From Chloromonas sp. AAM2 (Eukaryota; Chlorophyta; Chlorophyceae; Chlamydomonadales; Chlamydomonadaceae), in assembly GCA_004335635.1 (NCBI GenBank), contig QAXH01006611.1, forward strand, positions 1 through 43,547: DNA of 43,547 nt, written 5' to 3'. Below the pieces are notes generated by a model, which was not told the origin of the DNA, made no database searches, and saw nothing but the letters and a program-made list of their open reading frames with translations. This document shows, in pieces, positions 11,201 to 21,100 of this stretch. Each line of letters opens with the position of its first letter. Position 1 is the first letter of the stretch. The translations under genes and the position numbers were made by a program.

Positions 11201-12322
11201 AACACATGTGTGAGTAACATCAAGCAACACATGTGTTTACTTCTAAAATGCTGTCACAGGACACGGGACAGAAAGGTTAATGCACAAATTCATGATCATG
11301 TGGCACACTTGCGCCTTCCTTGAACAGTCTGACGGTGCCACTGTATCAAGTACATGTCATCAATCGATACACGGCATATAGCAGATAGCACAGCACAGGG
11401 TAGTGAGACATCCCAGCCATGTATTCATGATGAATGATTAGGCCATATTGCAAATTGCAGCCGCCCTAGGTTGTTGTCGCATGTAGTCTCCTTGGTTGTC
11501 TAGGTTTCTAATGCCTTGGTTGTCTAGGTTTCTGGAAGGTTGTCTCCGGTTAGCTGCACGCTCTGTGAATCGACACTGCACACACATGTTTGTGCTCTTG
11601 CAGGCCCAACATCACTGTTGCTGGCGCTGGCAACACATCCCCCATTTCTGTGGTGACGCCGAACCTCAAGGCTGGCATGGTAAGCCATGCAATACCTCAC
11701 TCACTTCAAAATACATGTATTGATTTCTACTTTGCATATTGTGGGCATACTAGTAAATGACAGCGACTGGTAAGTGACAGTGACTGGTAAGTGACAGTGA
11801 CTGGTGAATGACACGACAATGGCTTGAAGTTTGTGCTACTCCTTGAGACCATGTGATACTTTTGCTACTGCTCCACATGTCCTAGACACGCGCTGTACAA
11901 AGGCTAGCGGTTCTTGTGCCTGCGTCAGAGCAACCCTTCATGTGAACTCTGCAGGTGCTCAGGTCTGCTGTTCCACTAGTCACTCCTGCCTTCTTGGCAT
12001 GTCAGCCATCTTGGAGACATGCTCACGCACTAAGTCACATGGTCAGTCACACGCTGTGTCGCATGCTTAGTCACATGCTCACGTGCCAACTTGTCATGTG
12101 CAGTCCGTGGTCCACCTGATCGATGGTGTCATTCTGCCTGACGAGTCAACCCCCGTACCCCCATCCCCTCCTCCACTTGCCGCAACTCCTGTCGGACCCG
12201 ATTCAGCCACTGCTTTCCCTCCACCACCACCAAGCGGCGCCGCCACTGGAGTGCGCTCCAGCCTTGTGCTGCTAACCACGCTGGTGGGCGCAGCTATGCT
12301 GGTTGCCCTTAAGGGTATGTAA
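2220..12322 (+). CDS. Secreted four-domain fasciclin-like (FAS1) protein, 749 aa, 21 exons
   Basis: Join 2220-2271, 2355-2494, 2805-2916, 3503-3638, 4020-4092, 4386-4487, 4762-4861, 5170-5188, 5441-5620, 6079-6154, 6751-6808, 7185-7369, 7711-7822, 8454-8580, 9206-9278, 9611-9712, 10156-10243, 10636-10654, 10877-11077, 11604-11679, 12104-12322. All junctions agree in phase. A signal peptide (about 1-19, MAKALAFAALLLAIFAIG) follows an accATGG start. The FAS1 domains lie at about 25-192, 195-345, 380-530 and 533-695. Their H1 motifs read IILAPDNEAF, VTVFAPTNQYI, VTLLAPSNAAF and VTIFAPTDAAI; the H2 regions carry YH (domains 1, 3) or NH (2, 4). An acidic Ser/Glu linker (350-380) separates the pairs. 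A Pro-rich stretch (PPPPP 716-720) leads to SGAATG (721-726) and a hydrophobic end (729-749), which looks like a GPI signal or a membrane anchor. FAS1 proteins act in adhesion and wall or matrix contacts; the exact role here is inference. Confidence 0.93.
9494..9616 (+). promoter_or_regulatory. Duplicated 3' splice site before FAS1 exon 16
   Basis: Two similar acceptors, each with a TGTTGTCTGTTC-like tract, precede similar exon starts: ..cccgcag|TCCACTCTG (would start at 9517) and ..cgcgcag|TCCAACCTG (9611, used in the model). They are 94 nt apart, so the upstream site shifts the frame and meets a stop at about 9630. Confidence 0.6.
9681..9830 (+). repeat. Duplicated exon-16 3' end and donor site in the FAS1 gene
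   Basis: The segment ATCAACGCCCTCTTGAACAA..GCG|GTAAGCAGC (ending at 9712/9713) recurs with a few changes, ending at 9823/9824. The second donor has the same GTAAGC consensus. The 111 nt between the donors is open in the coding frame, so the second donor would add 37 residues ending in ..FNALLDNPA. Confidence 0.75.
11759..11809 (+). repeat. 17-bp tandem repeat x3 carrying GTAAGT, FAS1 intron 20
   Basis: Three near-identical 17-bp units (GACAGTGACTGGTAAGT type). The first two contain a perfect GTAAGT donor-like hexamer. It lies inside the intron between exons 20 and 21. Confidence 0.7.
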
Positions 12323-12663
12323 ACCGCTTGACTGACGCAGCTTCAGCACCAGCTGAGGAGGAACGCACATGCTTCATTTCCCTGACAACGCACATACTAT
12401 CGCTTTTGACACCGAAGACGCTGGACCGAAGATGCTTAGCCGTACCGCATACATTCGAGCGACCAATTGTATTGTGACCAATCGAGCGACAACGCAATTA
12501 TTGATCGGTTACGATTCAATTCAGTTCGCGTCCTGGCTGTCGGCTGGGCGCCGAGTGCATAAGGATGTGTGCTCGGATGCTCCCATGCATGCCAGATGGT
12601 ACACCTGCTATGGATATGCATCGCTCGCAGCTCGCATGTGCTTAGAAAAGCAAAGAAAGAAAG

Positions 12664-12724
12664 GCCGTGATCATTATTATTGGGTTGCTACTGGGCCGTG
12701 ATCATTATTGTTGGGTTGCTACTG
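12664..12724 (+). repeat. 31-bp tandem duplication
   Basis: Two adjacent copies beginning GCCGTGATCATTATT at 12664 and 12695, differing at one position. Intergenic, downstream of the FAS1 gene. Confidence 0.75.
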
Positions 12725-12965
12725 TACATATGAATTGGAATGACGATCTCACTCAATTCAGATGGCATGTCTGGGGATAGGGAAAGGTGTGCGAGTATGG
12801 GATGGGATTGTCTTCAGTTGTCGCGTGCCTCAGTTCTCATGGAGATGAACAGTGTAATTGAACATTATGCCAAAACTCGCTTACAGTCAACATATTCAAG
12901 ATGGTGAAGGCAACTTGTGCCAGCTGCAATCGCTAATGAATGCAAGGGTTTTTGTGGCATTGCAG

Positions 12966-13244
12966 ACCCATTGCTGTATGCTTCCCTGACTGACTGGCGA
13001 TCTAATCTTTTTCGGTTAATTGACAACCAGGACATGGGAATGGTTTTGGCCAACGCTTGGCGAGTGGTTTGAAGATGAGAATACGCCATCCCATATCCCA
13101 TATAGGGTATGGTCGCAGCAGCACAAGCACTTCTTTGTAATTGAGTGGGTGTGGGCTTCTGTTCCACGTCAGTTTCAGCCCACGCAGTCAGTTGACTATC
13201 TTCAGCCATGGTACTCAAGGCATGTCTTGAAAACGTACAATTGA
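12966..13244 (+). pseudogene. Possible gene remnant: overlapping coding-like frames
   Basis: After an acceptor-like ..ggcattgcag (ending 12965) one frame reads PLLYASLTDWRSNLF.. and stops at about 13070. From 13020 another frame stays open to 13244, encodes many Trp residues (TWEWFWPTLGEWF..) and ends ..SRHVLKTYN. The two overlap, as would be left by a frameshift in a decayed exon. No family is recognised. The opposite strand is also open here, so this is a weak call. Confidence 0.22.
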
Positions 13245-13492
13245 AGACATAGGTTGCGGTCATGCCGTAGCAGTGTGCCTACAGCTACTTGGTTCACAAG
13301 ACCCGAGCAACAACAGCATAGGTTCACCTGACCTAGTGTGCTATGCAGATACTGAGACAGAGAAATCAAGCAATCAATCCACAGTCTACTAGTGTCTAGC
13401 TAATTGCATGAGTGAGTGCATGTGCAGTTGTCAGTATAGCAGTCACTCGCAGCTTGAATTGGTCATAGATAGAATCACACGACACATCTGTC

Positions 13493-13510
13493 CCAGAACT
13501 GGCAAACTTC
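13493..13510 (+). repeat. Dispersed CCAGAACTGGCAAAC motif, copy 2
   Basis: Same core as the copy at 1523-1540, preceded by TGTC and followed by a T-rich run. Intergenic. Confidence 0.5.
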
Positions 13511-14334
13511 TTCTTGTTTTGGGCACCCCTAATGTAATCAATTTATATACATATACCATACACATATAGATTGAGCGTGTGATGATACGTTAGAACGTCT
13601 ATCTGACTTGATACTAGTGTAAGCACTTCGCCAGGTATGGCACGTGGTCGCAAGTTGCAGACACGGGAAGCTCGTGAGCTGCGCGCGAAGACGCCCAACA
13701 GCCAATGGCCACGAAATGTGCAGTCATAAGTACACTGCGTACACTCAGATGTCTGGTCTGGTACGGCTTTAACAGTGATCTGTAACATGTCACTGTTTGA
13801 GGGCGAGAGACACTGGTTGGTACTGTTACTGTGACGTGCGAGCTGTGCCATCAACATAAAGCAATGTCCAGATGCAGGGATTACTGAAACCCTTGGCAAT
13901 GCACAGTGCAGTATGTAGAAATTGTAAATGTAGAAATTGCTCCGATTGCCTTTTGATTGGTAGAGCATCATGGGGCTTCCAGCTTGAACGTTCCGTCTTT
14001 GATCAGCGCCACCATCTCGGCTGAAAACCTGCGGCGTGCGGACGCAAGCCATCGCACCACATTTGATGTCAAGTGACTGCGATGACATCGTCAGAACCCT
14101 TTGAGTTCGATGTAACAAGCGGTTTATGCTGAGTCCAGCTGCACACACAGCCTGTTACTGCGGCGGCAGGCTGAGCTGCTGTTTGGTCTCTAGAGCTCAG
14201 AACCCTTATGGCATAACTTATGGACACACTACCGTAAGCAATCTCGCCAAGTCGAGCACTAGTCAGCCTGCCTTGTGCACATGCCAGCACACAAAAATGA
14301 GGCCCAGCTGCAACAACAAGGCGGATCGAATGTG

Positions 14335-14399
14335 CTTTTGTTGTTATTTACATGGCCTTGAGTCCAAAAAGGTGCTCAACGTGGGCAGGGGGGAAGGGC
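14335..14399 (+). repeat. Dispersed repeat, copy A (shared with 31685-31753)
   Basis: TTGTTGTTATTTACATGGCC followed by a TTGAGTCC..AAGG..GCTCAACG..GGGAAGGG series matches 31685-31753 at roughly three quarters of positions by eye. It lies in the probable Maf 3' UTR and supplies the minus-strand TGTAA at 14348-14352. Confidence 0.5.
14348..14352 (-). terminator. Polyadenylation signal TGTAA, Maf gene
   Basis: TGTAA on the minus strand about 100 nt after the Maf stop codon (14449-14451). It lies inside a dispersed repeat. Confidence 0.4.
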
Positions 14400-14448
14400 A
14401 CTGCACTGAATGTGCGGCATGCCGGTGGTGTCCAGGGGGTTTTCTGAC

Positions 14449-17400
14449 TTAGTGCCAGCAGTGCTTTGCAATGCGTTTGATCATTTCTTTGACGGCTTCC
14501 CTGATGTAAAACGAAATGGGGCCTTTATGTGTACCTCCACTTACCACCACCTGAATATGTTGTAGTTCCGCTCTGTCAGCACACACTGTCACTGCACTTG
14601 GTTCCAGTGGTGCAGTGATTGATGCCGTCTATCATACCATCTCCCGGTAATGCTATGTGCCATATGGCAGTGGTGCTCTGAACACACGTGACAACATCTG
14701 TAATGTTCAAGTACATGCATGGTTTCTGATCTGTCAAGAAACACCAGACCCTACCTGTGCACGGGGAAGCCCACCACTGCGAAGAAGCAGCCGTCAATCT
14801 CGCGCACAAAGCTACTGGCTATGCCCTGCACAGGTGACGGGCACAGCAACCCACGTATGCCCTGCACAGGTGACGGGCACAGCAACCCACGTATGCCCTG
14901 CACAGGTGACGGGCACAGCAACCCACGTATGACCTGACCTTGTACGTTGCCCAAAGTTATGTCGGCTCCCAATGGCCAGGAATCCTTCCAGTGGCGCACA
15001 GCCTGTCTTTGAATATCTCTAAATGCTGAGGACCAGTAGTGCAATGCTCGTCTCTTGCACGGTTTGCTAGCGCTCACGCTCGCAACCAGTGCATGCGTGG
15101 CAGCCTTTTGCACTCTCTGTGTACATGCTCGTACAGGGTTAAAGCACACACTTGGCAAGGCATCCGGATGATCAGCATATACCCGTGCACCCAACGCGAG
15201 TGCGTACGCAACTACCCTGCCAGCATTGGGAGCCCTGCCGGGCTGCCAGAGAGACTGAGCCCCAGCCAGCATTGGAACCCATGGTATTCTGACTGTGCCG
15301 CACATGGAGCACATGGGCATGTTTGGGTCACTCGCCTGAATGCCATAGCTCCCTGCCTTGCCGAACGGTTCGCCTGCATGCATCACATGGACGGATGGGA
15401 ATGGATGCTAGTCATCAATGCCTTGTCATCTGTTTCCTGCTCAAGGTTTCTCACAGCATACAGCCTAGACTCGAGCATGGCGTGCTGGATTCTGAGCGAC
15501 CCCTGCCTCTTGTGCATGCTCATGGCAAGCAGTTTTCCCTGTAGCAGGTACTGAGACAGGCGGTGTCCAAAGGAAGCGATCAGCAACATAAAGCAACTTG
15601 TGACAGCAAGGTTGACATGGCATGACATGGCAGCTTCCTCATGCGATGACTGTTTGCCAAAATCAGTACCTGTTTTGATGTACGCTTGAATCGTTTCTTC
15701 GGACAGTTCATCAAATTGCACAGTGGTGGTGACGCTGAAGGCATGCACGCATGGCTCGGGTGGGGGGGGCGCGCCTGCATGCACAAGGTGGGGCTGCATA
15801 ACGACGGTTTTGACCACCCTTGGGCAACTAAAGGAGGCGTTCAGAGAGTGCAGAGAAGGGCCGAGGGATAATATGGTCGCTAGATAGATAGGAGCGAGGT
15901 TGGATACCGTCCTGACCAATGGTGGCCAACAAAAGGAACCTTCAGGGAGAAGGAGGCTCGCAATTTCGCTACCTTGTGGAGCGACTGGGAAGGCTAGCAC
16001 CACCCCTGTGTGAACGTGATGAGTGCTGCCGCTCAACCTGTGGCCACAGACACGCACAACCAATTGCATGGGCTGCTGCATGCTTGGCCCCTTGCTGGCT
16101 TCAGCATGGAGGTTACACCAGGGGGCGCCCACATGCATCGGGCGTGGCACCAGTGAGGCATGCAGGAGACGAATATGGATACCTTACTAGCTTGTGCTGG
16201 GCCACAAAGGTGGAACAGAAAGGCGAAATTTGAAAGTTCGGCGGCATACATGGCAGCTGGGTACAGCTGGCAGGCAAATGCGTTCCTTTGAAAATGCTTT
16301 TTGACCAATCTACACATCGAGCTGTGGCTGTTTGGCTGAATGGTTTCAGTTAGTCACATGCTCTCAGCGGTTTCGGTCAGCCCACTCACGATGAGAGCAT
16401 GCGGGTGGCCATGGCGGCGTCATCCGGTTTTTCCATGATCATGCCCGCATGCTCCACCACCTGTAGCACAGCATCAGCCAACACAGCTGCTGTTCCAGGC
16501 GAAGCAGCTTTCAAGCGAATTAACGCAGGGGTTACCCGCCATCAGACTTGTGTATCATTGTGCCCTTAAGTTTGGTGGAGAATGCCGCGAGGCCACAAAA
16601 TGACAGGAAGTCACTTGGGTCAGGCAGGGAGCCCGCCGGGGCCTGCACCTACAATCAACTTGTCACTGTACACTGAACTGAACTGACCCACATGCGCACG
16701 ACTCGAGAAATGGCCGTTTGGCATAGGCGGCAGGCATGTGGAACTGACCGTGTCCGCCCCAATGATTAGGTCCGGGAACACTGGCAGTGGCGTTGTCCCA
16801 GGTGCGCCCTGGACCAGGGCCGGAGCGCGGGTCAGCTTGTGATACACGTCCTGTGGAGCAGGGAGCAGGGCCAGATAGATTCAAATGAGGGATCAATCAG
16901 ATGCATGTACCGAATTTCCATTGGCGCTGTTCATCAATGGGTTGATCATTGGACCAGGAGCAATGCACTCTCATCTCGCTCACAACTATAACTCTCTCCT
17001 CTCTTTGCTTATACCTAGAACTTGATTAACAGATGGTGGACAACCTCAAGCTGTCATCCAAGCAGGCAGCCAACAACAGTGTGCATGCCTTGACCTACGG
17101 CAGATTCATGTGAAATGTTTTGAGTCAGATGTGCCGATGTGCCCAAGCGTGCATATCAGTTGATTTCCTGTATCTGACTTAACGTCATTGTCTTGTGGCT
17201 CCCTTCAGCTGTTCACTCACCACCACTTTGCCTCTGGCTGTGTCCACTGCGTATCGCGCTGCCCCCTCGGGCCCGGTATACAGCTGCTTTGGAAGCAGCT
17301 CCTCAAAATCAGACACGCAAACCTACGAAGCAGAGCAGGGTAAATCTTGAAAGCGTTTGAGTCATTATGTGTGAGAGAGTTAAATGCACAGGCGAGAGAA

Positions 17401-17910
17401 GCAAGTGCAGCGACAGATGAGGCACACTTGGTCATTGCACTAGATATGAGTGAGACGACCTGGGTAATAAGGCATGTGGCTGCATGGTACAGGCAGATCA
17501 GGGCGCATGGAGATCCTGTCTGCATGGCCTGATGAGGGCATGGGATGATGGGATAGGACTGATGTCAACATGGATGTGCAGGGATCACAATGTGTGTTTT
17601 CATGCAAGCATACCGCCAGGTAGGTTGGTCTGGCTGACAACATGAATTGGCAAGCGATGGTCTGCTGTCGGACGGCAGTCTGACATCTACTGTCCGACAT
17701 TTTCTACATCTGATGGATGGTTTGTTGTACTTGGACGGGACATTGGAGCTGGCAAGAGCTCATGGGGACATGAAATAGTTAGCGTCCAATTGTACTCACA
17801 TCAAACTTTAGGCCTATTTGCTTTGAGAGTAGCTCCTGCCGCCTTGGGGAAGCAGATGCCAGCACAATCTTCTTGAGGTTGAGTTGTGGTAGGTATGGAA
17901 GGAGGGCCAT
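14449..17910 (-). CDS. Maf/HAM1-fold nucleoside triphosphate pyrophosphatase, 238 aa, 9 exons
   Basis: Join (minus) 17910-17800, 17322-17221, 16850-16749, 16460-16390, 16037-15973, 15774-15670, 15373-15336, 14825-14755, 14500-14449; all phases agree. Family motifs are all present: SASPRR (19-24) in IVLASASPRRQELL; IIGADT (100-105) with the catalytic Asp104; MEKP (Lys116); LSGSTHHVHTGV; FDELSEETIQAYIKTGEPF; KAGSYGIQ; and VREIDGCFFAVVGFPVHR near the end. The length is close to that of single-domain Maf proteins. Maf enzymes hydrolyse non-canonical or pyrimidine NTPs to NMP and pyrophosphate. The ATG at 17910 sits in ggcaccATGG. An in-frame ATG at 18048 would add 46 residues, possibly a targeting peptide. 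Intron 7 has a GC donor (CAG|GCGAGT), and exon 8 has a triplicated acceptor. The gene is divergent from the Nup50-like gene. Confidence 0.93.
14821..14928 (-). repeat. 36-bp perfect triplication carrying the Maf exon-8 acceptor
   Basis: Three identical 36-bp copies (14821-14856, 14857-14892, 14893-14928). On the minus strand each ends in ..CACCTGTGCAG|GGCAT, a good 3' splice site. Exon 8 can therefore begin at 14897, 14861 or 14825, adding 24, 12 or 0 residues. The frame is open throughout, and the unit reads GIRGLLCPSPVQ. Confidence 0.9.
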
Positions 17911-18138
17911 GGTGCCTCTGATTGTGCGATGCTGAGCTTCTGATGCTCGGAAAGTGGGGATCACAAAAAGCCTCTGTTGGTGCACCGGCGTGCACCCTGG
18001 TTTTGAAAATCTAGGGCCGGGAGTGATGTCATGTGAACGGTTAGCCATCCGTGAAGTCGCCCAGCTGTGCTGAGTTAACAGTCAGGAACCCACACAGCAC
18101 TGGACTGCGCAGCTGTTACTTGCATTCGCGCGTCGAGA
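17911..18138. promoter_or_regulatory. Divergent promoter between the Maf and Nup50-like genes
   Basis: Only 228 bp separate the two preferred start codons, or 90 bp if Maf starts at 18048. It must hold both 5' UTRs and both promoters. No TATA box is obvious. Confidence 0.5.
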
Positions 18139-21100
18139 ATGGACGGAGGCGGCAAGCGAAGGCAGACGGACCAGCTGACAAAAGATCATGCCGCCGATGA
18201 TGATGACGAGCCACAGGTTGTCATCGCTACGTGCTAGCGCCCCTTAGTTTGCAGCTGCATCTGTACCTGGTCGAACCGAGGGTTGTTTGAGATCTTTGTT
18301 AAGGTTTCTGTGGCGTTGCTCAGCACGCCAGTGCCTCATGAGCTGTTGGCATTTGTATGTGCTCGTGCAGGGAGCAGATCCAGGCGCGTGGGTGGCAGAC
18401 GCCAATGCGATCAAAGCCCGCAGGAAGGTGCATGTGAGACGAGGATGTCAGCCAGAAGCTGCTGAAGCACCAGCAGCGGCAGCTGCAGTGGCTCCAGCAA
18501 ATCCTTTTGCAAGCGTTACCCTGGCCCCATCAACCAACCCTTTTGCTGGCGTGCTTCTGACCCCTGCCAGCACGGCTGCAAAGGTACAAACCTCCTCAAC
18601 TGCATGTGCATGCATTGCATGCAAGTCTGACCAGCACATGCAACAGCAGACCCGTTCACCTTTACTCACACCTGCAGGCTACTCCAGAGCAAGAGAATGG
18701 AGGCAAAGACACAAACACAGAGGTGTGCGCTGAAGCCAGGCACTGCATGTCCCCATGTCATGTACCAGAGTCGACCTGCATGCATTCAAGTAAGTATGCA
18801 TGCATCATTGCCTGGCCATCACTTCCACGCTGGTACTGGTCAAACGACACCATGCAGAGTACAGCTGTCCATCCATCCATGCATGGCATGAGCTGGAAAG
18901 GTTCCATGATGCATGGTGCAAATGTAGGCTGTCGTTACAACTGCTGAGCCCAGCGGCGCTACAGCCACAGCTATCACAGCAGCAACGGCAGCCTCAGAAG
19001 CCACTCCAGCAGCAGCTGAAGGCACAGCAGCTAAAGAGCCTGCATCAGAAACCGTCCCAGCAGCAGCAACAGGTGCCATGGGTGGCGGCTTTGGCGCGTT
19101 AGGTGCCGCAGCAGGTGGCAACCCATTTGCCTCACTGGGCGGCAAGGCATTCAGCGGCTTTGGCAGTGCTGGCGGTGGTTTCGGAGCTTTGGCGGCATCT
19201 GGAACTGCATTTGGCTCGTTTGGCGCTGCTGCTAGTGCGCCTGCTACCGGTGAGCAGCGTACGGTTGTCACACACACACATGCCATTTTGTTGGTAAACA
19301 GGTGTTTCAGGTACGCAGTGGCACGCAACAGCTGTGTTGTCCCTGTTGTCTGTCCACCCATCCGATCCATGCACATTGACACATACTAGCTTGGGCAAAC
19401 GGATCTGAACTGACTGAATGCATGCAAATTTTACTGCATGCAATGCTCTGCTGCCGGCAGGTAGGCTGATAGACCCTAGACAAGAAAGACTTGCATACCA
19501 TACTGTGCGATTACTTCGTCGACAAAAGCCTATCCTCAGTTTTAATATTTTCCCGGATTCAAACCCGTGATCCATGCGGTATCTGCGCAGGTGCGGCGGG
19601 TGGTCTGGGTGCTTTCGCCCCCAGCACCTTCAGCTTTGGCACCAGCACCTTCCCCGCTGTGACAGCCGCCCCACTGCAAGGCGCAGCAGGAGCCGCGGGG
19701 GGATCAGGGGGCGCAGGGGGGGCGGCGGAGGGGGCGGAGGAGGAGGAGGACGGCCAGGGTGAGGAGGTACGCGATCTAAAGAATCCTGTGTACACCAACT
19801 TCAGATTTCTCACAAACTGAGGATTTGGCCACTCCATATCGGTCGCATATTGGTGAGACCGTGACTGATGCACTGTGCGCCTTAATAAAATACTGAAAAA
19901 AAGGATTTTGTTAGCACAGCGGGTCCTTTGCATGGAGGATCTGAGTGTTGTTTTTGCAGCAAGAATTGAAATTGGGAATGCACGAAGCTGCCACACATTC
20001 TTGAGGATGCGCAGGGCCGGGCCGTGGCTCTCTTCGACGGGGCGCAGGGACAGCCCGTGGTCAGCCTGCCCGAGCAGGCCAAGGTCACAGGGGAGGAGGA
20101 GGATCAAGTGGTGTTCTCAGGTGAACAACGATGACACAGGGGTGTGTAGCACCGTCGGGCAAGTAACTGCTGAGTGTCTTTGTACATCCATGTCGATATA
20201 CGTAAGGGATGTGTCCCGCAACTGGCCAGCACCATTGGCCGAGTAATTGCTAAGCTGTATTGAATATCTGCTGCGTGTCTTTGAGTTCAAATTTGTGGAG
20301 GGCACGAGTCTGCCCATGTGCAGATTGCATGTTGTCTTTCAGTGGATGGCCTGTCTAGGCAAATGGCTGGGCCGGTGTCACACGTCTGTCTGTGTTGAGG
20401 TGACATCTGCTATGGGAAGCCGTGCTTTGAACCTCTGGTGCTGCTTCGCTGAACCAGCGTCAGGCTTGTGCCTGTCTTGACTGCTTGTGTGCCTTGCCTT
20501 GCCTTGGGTGTGTGCAGCGGACGGCGTGTTGTTTGAGTTCGACAGCACAAGCAACAAGTGGCATGAGCGCTGCAAGGGAGTGTTCAAAGTAAGATTCCGC
20601 ATGACTGATCTAGAAACGGTTGTGTACACCCCAGGCCAGATGTAGAGAGATTACATCAGGGAGGCCAACATGCACTACACGAGCAAGCCATGCAAGGAGG
20701 AGCATACCAGTGCATACACACAGAGCATACCAGTGCATACAACCGTTCTGATACAAAAACAGGGATCGCTTGGCCGGCCTGCAGTAAGTCGTCTGCCAGA
20801 GGCCTTTCAAACGTGTAATCACAAGTTAGGGTCATCTAGTATGGCGATGATGCATGCCAACAGCAGCAATCCGTGCACTGCAGTGATGTAGATGTCAAAT
20901 CTGAGAAGATTTAATTTCAGAGTCTCATATAGAAACGTAGCCGTTCTGCGCCTCTCAGCCCCTGGACCCTCGGCTGTGTGTTAGATTATTAGGTCTCTCA
21001 TACTTGGAATCTGACGCCCAACCGTCTAACTCAATCCATGTCATATCCCTCACAAACACGGTGTGTGCTCAGTGCTCGTGTTCCTGGTCATACCCACATA

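Larger units (their letters stand above)
12323..14448. other. Convergent 3' intergenic region between the FAS1 and Maf genes
   Basis: Contains the FAS1 3' UTR (TGTAA overlaps the stop at 12318-12322 and recurs at 12853-12857), a 31-bp tandem duplication, a coding-like Trp-rich segment (12966-13244), a dispersed CCAGAACTGG motif and part of a repeat shared with 31685-31753. The 201-codon minus-strand ORF at 13543-14148 shows no recognisable content. Confidence 0.4.

Noticed and set aside
13543..14148. 201-codon minus-strand ORF
   Set aside because: No recognisable domain or compositional bias, and no splice context; an ORF of this length is possible by chance in 87 kb of strand.
14821..14928. 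CRISPR-like array
   Set aside because: Three directly adjacent repeats without spacers, in a eukaryotic gene.
14751..15386. Continuous 211-codon minus-strand ORF
   Set aside because: Covers Maf exons 7 and 8 and the open intron between; splice sites and family motifs define the real exons.
15383..16150. Continuous 255-codon minus-strand ORF
   Set aside because: Only parts of it are coding: it spans Maf exons 5 and 6 plus the introns between and after them, which happen to be open in the same frame.
19550..19585. tRNA T-arm-like GGATTCAAACCCGTGATCC
   Set aside because: No matching D-arm, anticodon arm or acceptor stem around it; it is in Nup50 intron 4.
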